Assembly (NCBI RefSeq): GCF_035271045.1
Contig: NZ_DATESC010000024.1
Span: forward strand, 1-64,000
Direction: 5' to 3'
Length of the DNA stretch: 64,000 bases
Source: Marinospirillum sp035271045
GTDB taxonomy: Bacteria; Pseudomonadota; Gammaproteobacteria; Pseudomonadales; Halomonadaceae
Below are positions 60,628 to 64,000 of the stretch, piece by piece. The notes below the pieces were generated by a model, which was given only the letters and a program-made list of their open reading frames with translations, was not told where the DNA came from and did not search any database. Positions within the stretch are counted from its first letter, which is position 1, and each line of letters opens with the position of its first letter. The translations under genes were made by a program, and so were the position numbers.

Positions 60628-60655
60628 GTCTAATATAAGTCAAGTGTCTAATATA
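60628..60655. repeat. Direct repeat GTCTAATATA (two copies, 18 bp apart)
   Basis: GTCTAATATA occurs at 60628-60637 and 60646-60655, directly next to the 21-bp palindrome. On the minus strand TTGACT lies between the copies and could be a -35 box, but no -10 box has good spacing from it. Confidence 0.7.
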
Positions 60656-60659
60656 GGCG

Positions 60660-61496
60660 TCAAATAAGCTGCTCTACAAGGTAACTTCCTTTAGTTCCTT
60701 GTTTTAATAGCGTATTTAGTTCAGGTAATAAATTCTTGAAATCGGCAGCTAACGAGTAAGGTGGGTTAATAATTAATAATCCGCTGCCACTCATGCCATA
60801 GCCACTAATCAGCGGTAAAGGGCTGTGTTCAATTCTTAACAAATTGGGTAGACCTGCTTTTTGGAGGCGTGTTAACCAAGCGTTGGTGATTTGTGCCTGT
60901 AATACTGGGTACCAAATAACATAAGTACCATTAGCAAAGCGTTCTAAACCATTTACTACTGCTTTAATGAGTGTGTCGTAGTCAGTTTTTACTTCATAAG
61001 ATGGATCAATAAAAACAAGTCCACGCCTTTCTGGTGGCGGTAATTGGGCTTTTATGGCAGAAAAACCATTATTTTGGCTGATTTTTATACGCTTATCTTT
61101 TTGAAAGGTGTTGCTTAGTAGTTGAAAGTCACTGGGGTGTAATTCGTGCAGCGCTAACCTGTCGGTAGGGCGCATTAATTTAGCTGCAATCGCCGGTGAA
61201 CCTGGGTAAAAATCAAGGCGTTCAGCAGTGTTAAAGCTGCTAATCAGTGTTTTAAATGCTTGCAGCAACGGGTGTTTAGGTTCAACTTCAAATAAACGTG
61301 CGATGCCTTGACGAAACTCTTCTGTTTTATTGGCTTCAGGCGTGTTGAGTGAATAAAGTCCAGCCCCTGCGTGGGTATCTAGGTAAAAATAGGGTTTATC
61401 TTTGCGATTTAGGTAGTTAAGAATGTAGGCTTGGGTTAAATGTTTTAAAACGTCGGCAAAATTGCCAGCATGAAAGCTGTGACGGTAGCTAAGCAT
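60660..61496 (-). CDS. rlmJ: 23S rRNA (adenine(2030)-N6)-methyltransferase
   Basis: The 278-residue SAM-dependent enzyme methylates A2030 of 23S rRNA. It begins MLSYRHSFHAGNFADVLKHL, the family N-terminus, so ATG 61496 is preferred over ATG 61511. YFYLDTHAGAGLY is the SAM-binding motif. FIDPSYEVKTDY is the catalytic motif (DPPY in most homologues, here DPSY). SGYGMSGSGLLIINPP near the C-terminus also matches. Length is close to E. coli RlmJ (280). Confidence 0.93.
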   Translation of the reverse strand: MLSYRHSFHAGNFADVLKHLTQAYILNYLNRKDKPYFYLDTHAGAGLYSLNTPEANKTEEFRQGIARLFEVEPKHPLLQAFKTLISSFNTAERLDFYPGSPAIAAKLMRPTDRLALHELHPSDFQLLSNTFQKDKRIKISQNNGFSAIKAQLPPPERRGLVFIDPSYEVKTDYDTLIKAVVNGLERFANGTYVIWYPVLQAQITNAWLTRLQKAGLPNLLRIEHSPLPLISGYGMSGSGLLIINPPYSLAADFKNLLPELNTLLKQGTKGSYLVEQLI

Positions 61497-61538
61497 TGCG
61501 AAAGTATCCAAAAGGTTATTTTAAGGTGCTAGAATAGC

Positions 61539-61574
61539 AAAAAGCCGCAAGCTAATGTTAGTTGCGGCTTTTTT
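61539..61574 (-). terminator. Rho-independent terminator of grxA
   Basis: AAAAAGCCGCAA and TTGCGGCTTTTT pair over 12 bp around an 11-base loop. On the minus strand it lies 32 bp past the grxA stop and ends in a T-run. The A-run on the other side may allow function in both directions. Confidence 0.9.
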
Positions 61575-61605
61575 ATTACACATTAAAACTTAACTAAGCA
61601 GACAA

Positions 61606-61860
61606 TTAAATCCAACCTTGGTTTTTAGCGTGGGCTTCCATTTCTGTGTAGCCACCAATATGCGTTTTATCAAAAAACACTTGTGGCACAGTTTCTACTG
61701 GCTTGCCTATGGTTTTTTCCATGTCAGCTTTAGTAATGCCTTCTGCATGAATGTCGATATAACGGTAAGTAGCACCTTGTGAAGCTTCTAGTTTTTTAGC
61801 AAGTTCAACAGCTCTTACACAAAAAGGGCAACCCGGACGACCAAAAATAACGATGTTCAT
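61606..61860 (-). CDS. grxA: Glutaredoxin 1
   Basis: The 84-residue thiol-disulfide oxidoreductase has the active site CPFC in VIFGRPGCPFCVRAVELAKK. YIDIHAEGITKADME and GKPVETVPQVFFDKTHIGGY follow the GrxA (Grx1) pattern of E. coli, including the HAEGIT segment missing in GrxC. It reduces ribonucleotide reductase and other disulfides with glutathione. A Shine-Dalgarno-like GAGGTGAAAA precedes the ATG. It is a single-gene unit with its own terminator. Confidence 0.93.
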   Translation of the reverse strand: MNIVIFGRPGCPFCVRAVELAKKLEASQGATYRYIDIHAEGITKADMEKTIGKPVETVPQVFFDKTHIGGYTEMEAHAKNQGWI

Positions 61861-62186
61861 TTTTCACCTCAGAAAATTAACGATTAAATTGAGTGTTTCT
61901 TAATGACTGAAGCTATTTTGGCTGACTGCTAGCAGGATTTCCAATATAAAAAAACTAAATGCTTAATTAGAATTGATGATCTAAAAATAAAAACGAAACA
62001 CCCCGCCTAAGCGGGGCGTAGACAGCAGATCTTTTATCTGTGTGCTTCTCAACTGTGAGTGAGATTCTAGCCTGTTGAGCTGAACTTCCTGTCCTAAACT
62101 CAGCGCTAATAATAAAGTGATAAGGCGGTTTGGTGTAGCAGTAGAAGTCTTCGTTGCTTGTAGGAGAATGCGTACAAAGGTGTTCT
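61861..62186. other. Spacer between grxA and the isomerase-like gene
   Basis: This 326-bp gap has no convincing gene. It contains a GC-rich terminator hairpin (listed), a small CAGAT/ATCTG hairpin near 62025-62039, and presumably the grxA promoter. Two overlapping minus-strand frames here are composition artefacts with no ribosome site or family match. Confidence 0.6.
61983..62020 (-). terminator. Rho-independent terminator of the alr-isomerase unit
   Basis: On the minus strand CCCCGC-TTAG-GCGGGG is followed by a T-rich tail (TGTTTCGTTTTTATTTTT). It lies about 170 bp past the stop of the isomerase-like gene. Confidence 0.65.
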
Positions 62187-62969
62187 TTAATGACCAGTAA
62201 TCGCACAAATATCTGATACCCAGTCATAATTATCCGCTGCTGCTGAAGGAAACTCGGCGGCTAGCCAGCCTTTATAGCCTTGCTGTTTAAGCTGTTGAAA
62301 CACTGTCATCAATGGCAACTGTCCAGTATTTGGGTGGCTTCTGTTTGGATAATCAGCAAATTGAATGTGTGCTAGGTCGTTGCTGTGTTCGCTAATTAGC
62401 TGCTGAAGCGAATCACCCATGCAGGCAGCGTGGTATAAATCCAGCTGCAATCCAAAATTAGGCTGCTGAACTTGTGTGGCTAGCTGTAACCAATCAGCAA
62501 CGCTAGGCGTTAAATAATTAACCTGGTCTTGGTTGTTAATGGGCTCGCAAGTAACGGTTGCTGGATAAATAGCCAGCATTTCACAGGTTAGCGTTAAATT
62601 GGCAACCAGTTGCTCTAAACAAGCGTTGCGGCTAAATCCTGCGACTTGTCTACCCGCTAATACATTCACCACTGACGGCTTTAGTTTGGCGATGTAAGGC
62701 AGGCTTTGTTCTAATGCTTGTTTAAAATCTTGCTGGCGCTGTGGATGACAGGCTAAACCATCGCCGCCTTGCATAAAATCACCAGCAGGCAAGTTAATTA
62801 ATACTAGGGGCAACTGGGTTTTTGCTAATTGCTGTTGCCATTCGTCTACAGTTAATACATAGGGGAATTGAATTTCTATGCCTTGAAACCCCAGCGCTGC
62901 TGCGTGTTGAATGCGTTGTTGCATGGGTAAGTCGTTAAACATAAGGCTGATGTTAGCGGCAAGTTTCAT
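62187..62969 (-). CDS. Hydroxypyruvate isomerase-like TIM-barrel protein
   Basis: The 260-residue sugar-isomerase/AP-endonuclease-type barrel begins MKLAANISLMFNDLPMQQRI. LINLPAGDFMQGGDGLACHP, CEPINNQDQVNYL with the metal-binding Glu, LQLDLYHAACMGD, HIQFADYPNRSHPNTGQL and AAEFPSA are family motifs of Hyi and OtnI. Hyi interconverts hydroxypyruvate and tartronate semialdehyde; OtnI acts on 2-oxo-tetronate. A tartronate-semialdehyde-reductase-like gene lies 50 kb away, but there is no shared operon. It follows alr by 14 bp, so they are probably co-transcribed, without an obvious metabolic link. Confidence 0.85.
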   Translation of the reverse strand: MKLAANISLMFNDLPMQQRIQHAAALGFQGIEIQFPYVLTVDEWQQQLAKTQLPLVLINLPAGDFMQGGDGLACHPQRQQDFKQALEQSLPYIAKLKPSVVNVLAGRQVAGFSRNACLEQLVANLTLTCEMLAIYPATVTCEPINNQDQVNYLTPSVADWLQLATQVQQPNFGLQLDLYHAACMGDSLQQLISEHSNDLAHIQFADYPNRSHPNTGQLPLMTVFQQLKQQGYKGWLAAEFPSAAADNYDWVSDICAITGH

Positions 62970-62984
62970 GGTAATCGACTCAGC

Positions 62985-64000
62985 TTATTGATTGAGGTAA
63001 ATGCGTTTAACACGCGGTAACAAGCTTGTTAATAGCGTATAGCTAATTGTATCGCAATAACTGGCTACTTCATTAACGGGCAAGCTTGCGCCCCACAAGA
63101 GTACTTCATCACCAATTTTAGCGTTTGGGCAAAGGCTTAGGTCAAGGGTAATCATGTCCATTGAAACTCGTCCGGCTAAACTGCATCTTATACCGTTAAC
63201 TACTACGGGCGTGCCATCTAAAGCTTGCCTTGGATAGCCGTCGCCGTAACCACAAGCGGCGACACCCATTTGCGTTATTTTTTGAGTAACAAAACGTGCG
63301 CCATAACCAACACTTTCACCGGCCGGTAACTCACTAACACTGATTAACTGCGTTTTTAATGTCATAACGGTTTGCAGTTGGTCGCCTAAAACGTGTCCTG
63401 TTGCAAATGGGGATGCACCATACAACATAATCCCAGGGCGTAAACAACCGGTTTGTGCTGCTGGCCAACCCAGTGTTGCAGGTGAATTAGCAATGCTAAT
63501 AGGGCAGTTAAGCTGCTGCTGCAAGTTTTTAAATGCGACTAATTGCTTTAAGGTTGCTGGGTTAGCCAGATCGTCAGCACAAGCAAAATGGCTGGTTAAC
63601 GTAATTTGATTAATCGCGGGTAAAGCTTTTAACTGTTGATAAACACTAGCCGCTTCTGCCAGCGTAAAGCCTAAACGGTGCATTCCTGTATCTACTTTTA
63701 GCCATGTATTTAAACTTGCTGCAGGTGTTGGATTATGGATTAAATACTGAACTAACGCTGCAACTTGCCAATGACTGTGAATCAAGGGTTGATAATTGTT
63801 GGCAAAAATAATCGGTAATTCGCTTGCTTCAAAAAAACCTTCCATTAAAGTAATCGGCTGTTTTATTCCAGCAGCACGAAGTTGTTGTGCTTCTTCAATG
63901 CAAGCAACGGCAAAGGCTGGCGCTAAATCAGCTAGTGCTTTTGCAACTTCAACTGCACCATGCCCGTAAGCATTGGCTTTGACTACAGCAAGGGCAGACG
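62985..64000 (-). CDS. alr: Alanine racemase (N-terminus beyond the window edge)
   Basis: The minus-strand frame is open to the window edge and gives about 337 residues; roughly 30 N-terminal residues are missing. The PLP-lysine motif AVVKANAYGHG is visible close to the edge (about 63960-63990). MHRLGFTLAEAASVY, CLRPGIMLYGASPF, SVGYGARF with the catalytic Tyr, and GRVSMDMITLDL are typical. The enzyme interconverts L- and D-alanine for peptidoglycan. It is followed by the isomerase-like gene after 14 bp. Whether it is the biosynthetic (alr) or catabolic (dadX) paralogue cannot be decided here. Confidence 0.94.
   Translation of the reverse strand, partial: SALAVVKANAYGHGAVEVAKALADLAPAFAVACIEEAQQLRAAGIKQPITLMEGFFEASELPIIFANNYQPLIHSHWQVAALVQYLIHNPTPAASLNTWLKVDTGMHRLGFTLAEAASVYQQLKALPAINQITLTSHFACADDLANPATLKQLVAFKNLQQQLNCPISIANSPATLGWPAAQTGCLRPGIMLYGASPFATGHVLGDQLQTVMTLKTQLISVSELPAGESVGYGARFVTQKITQMGVAACGYGDGYPRQALDGTPVVVNGIRCSLAGRVSMDMITLDLSLCPNAKIGDEVLLWGASLPVNEVASYCDTISYTLLTSLLPRVKRIYLNQ

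Noticed and set aside
61967..62227. Two overlapping minus-strand ORFs downstream of the isomerase-like gene
   Set aside because: No ribosome site, no family match, and they cross the isomerase 3' end and its terminator.

Overview
The window is a stretch of ordinary chromosome from a gammaproteobacterium of moderate to low GC. Three things point to a relative of the Oceanospirillales/Pseudomonadales: gltA divergent from one sdhCDAB-sucAB-lpd-sucCD cluster, gltX followed by tRNA-Ala(GGC) and tRNA-Glu(TTC), and cmk next to rpsA. The genus cannot be read from the sequence. Codon use looks even throughout. There is no prophage, CRISPR array or intact insertion sequence. The only mobile DNA seen is a 48-bp relic of an IS66-type transposase at the left edge.

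Layout. 1-4.4 kb: a cut-off unknown gene, the IS66 relic, a MocR/PdxR-type regulator divergent from a BenE-type transporter, and a nitronate monooxygenase. 4.4-9.9 kb: a penicillin/acyl-homoserine-lactone acylase-family protein behind dusA, then gltX and two tRNAs. 10-12.9 kb: a PilZ/HD-GYP protein with a damaged HD-GYP site and a beta-hydroxyacid dehydrogenase. 13-26 kb: gltA and the whole sdh-suc-lpd operon, with strong promoters and several stem-loops between genes. 26-37 kb: htpG with a heat-shock promoter, two cell-wall hydrolases (M15 and Bax), gpsA, several alpha/beta hydrolases, an AEC transporter and a patatin-like protein. 37-44 kb: a HicA-like orphan, fadM, cmk, rpsA, an EAL-HDOD protein, tusA, uspA and ppnP. 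44-48 kb: etfD divergent from etfBA. 48-53 kb: dbpA, a PuuC-like aldehyde dehydrogenase, an MscS-type channel and an unknown lipoprotein. 53-58 kb: a tail-to-tail two-component system and a 7TMR-DISM/GGDEF protein. 58-64 kb: cobU, tRNA-Ser, an RNase J-like protein, a small orphan, rlmJ, grxA, a hydroxypyruvate-isomerase-like protein and a partial alr.

How they work together. The central block supplies most of the oxidative TCA cycle from citrate synthase to succinyl-CoA ligase and succinate dehydrogenase. etfBA/etfD feed acyl-CoA dehydrogenase electrons into the quinone pool, and fadM is a beta-oxidation-linked thioesterase. fadM and etfD share an identical 12-bp near-palindrome (AAACGGTCGTTT) in their promoter regions, which suggests a PsrA/FadR-like fatty-acid regulon. 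A second shared palindrome (CCCCTAnnTnAGGGG) marks the sensor kinase/lipoprotein intergenic region and the response-regulator promoter, which suggests a small autoregulated circuit. Other items worth a look are structured leaders before sucA and sucC, a perfect inverted repeat spanning the tRNA-Ala promoter, and a 59-residue orphan with a strong ribosome site behind a 21-bp palindrome.

No clearly new multi-gene system was found. The best candidates for undescribed biology are the two shared operators and the small-gene locus near 60.5 kb.
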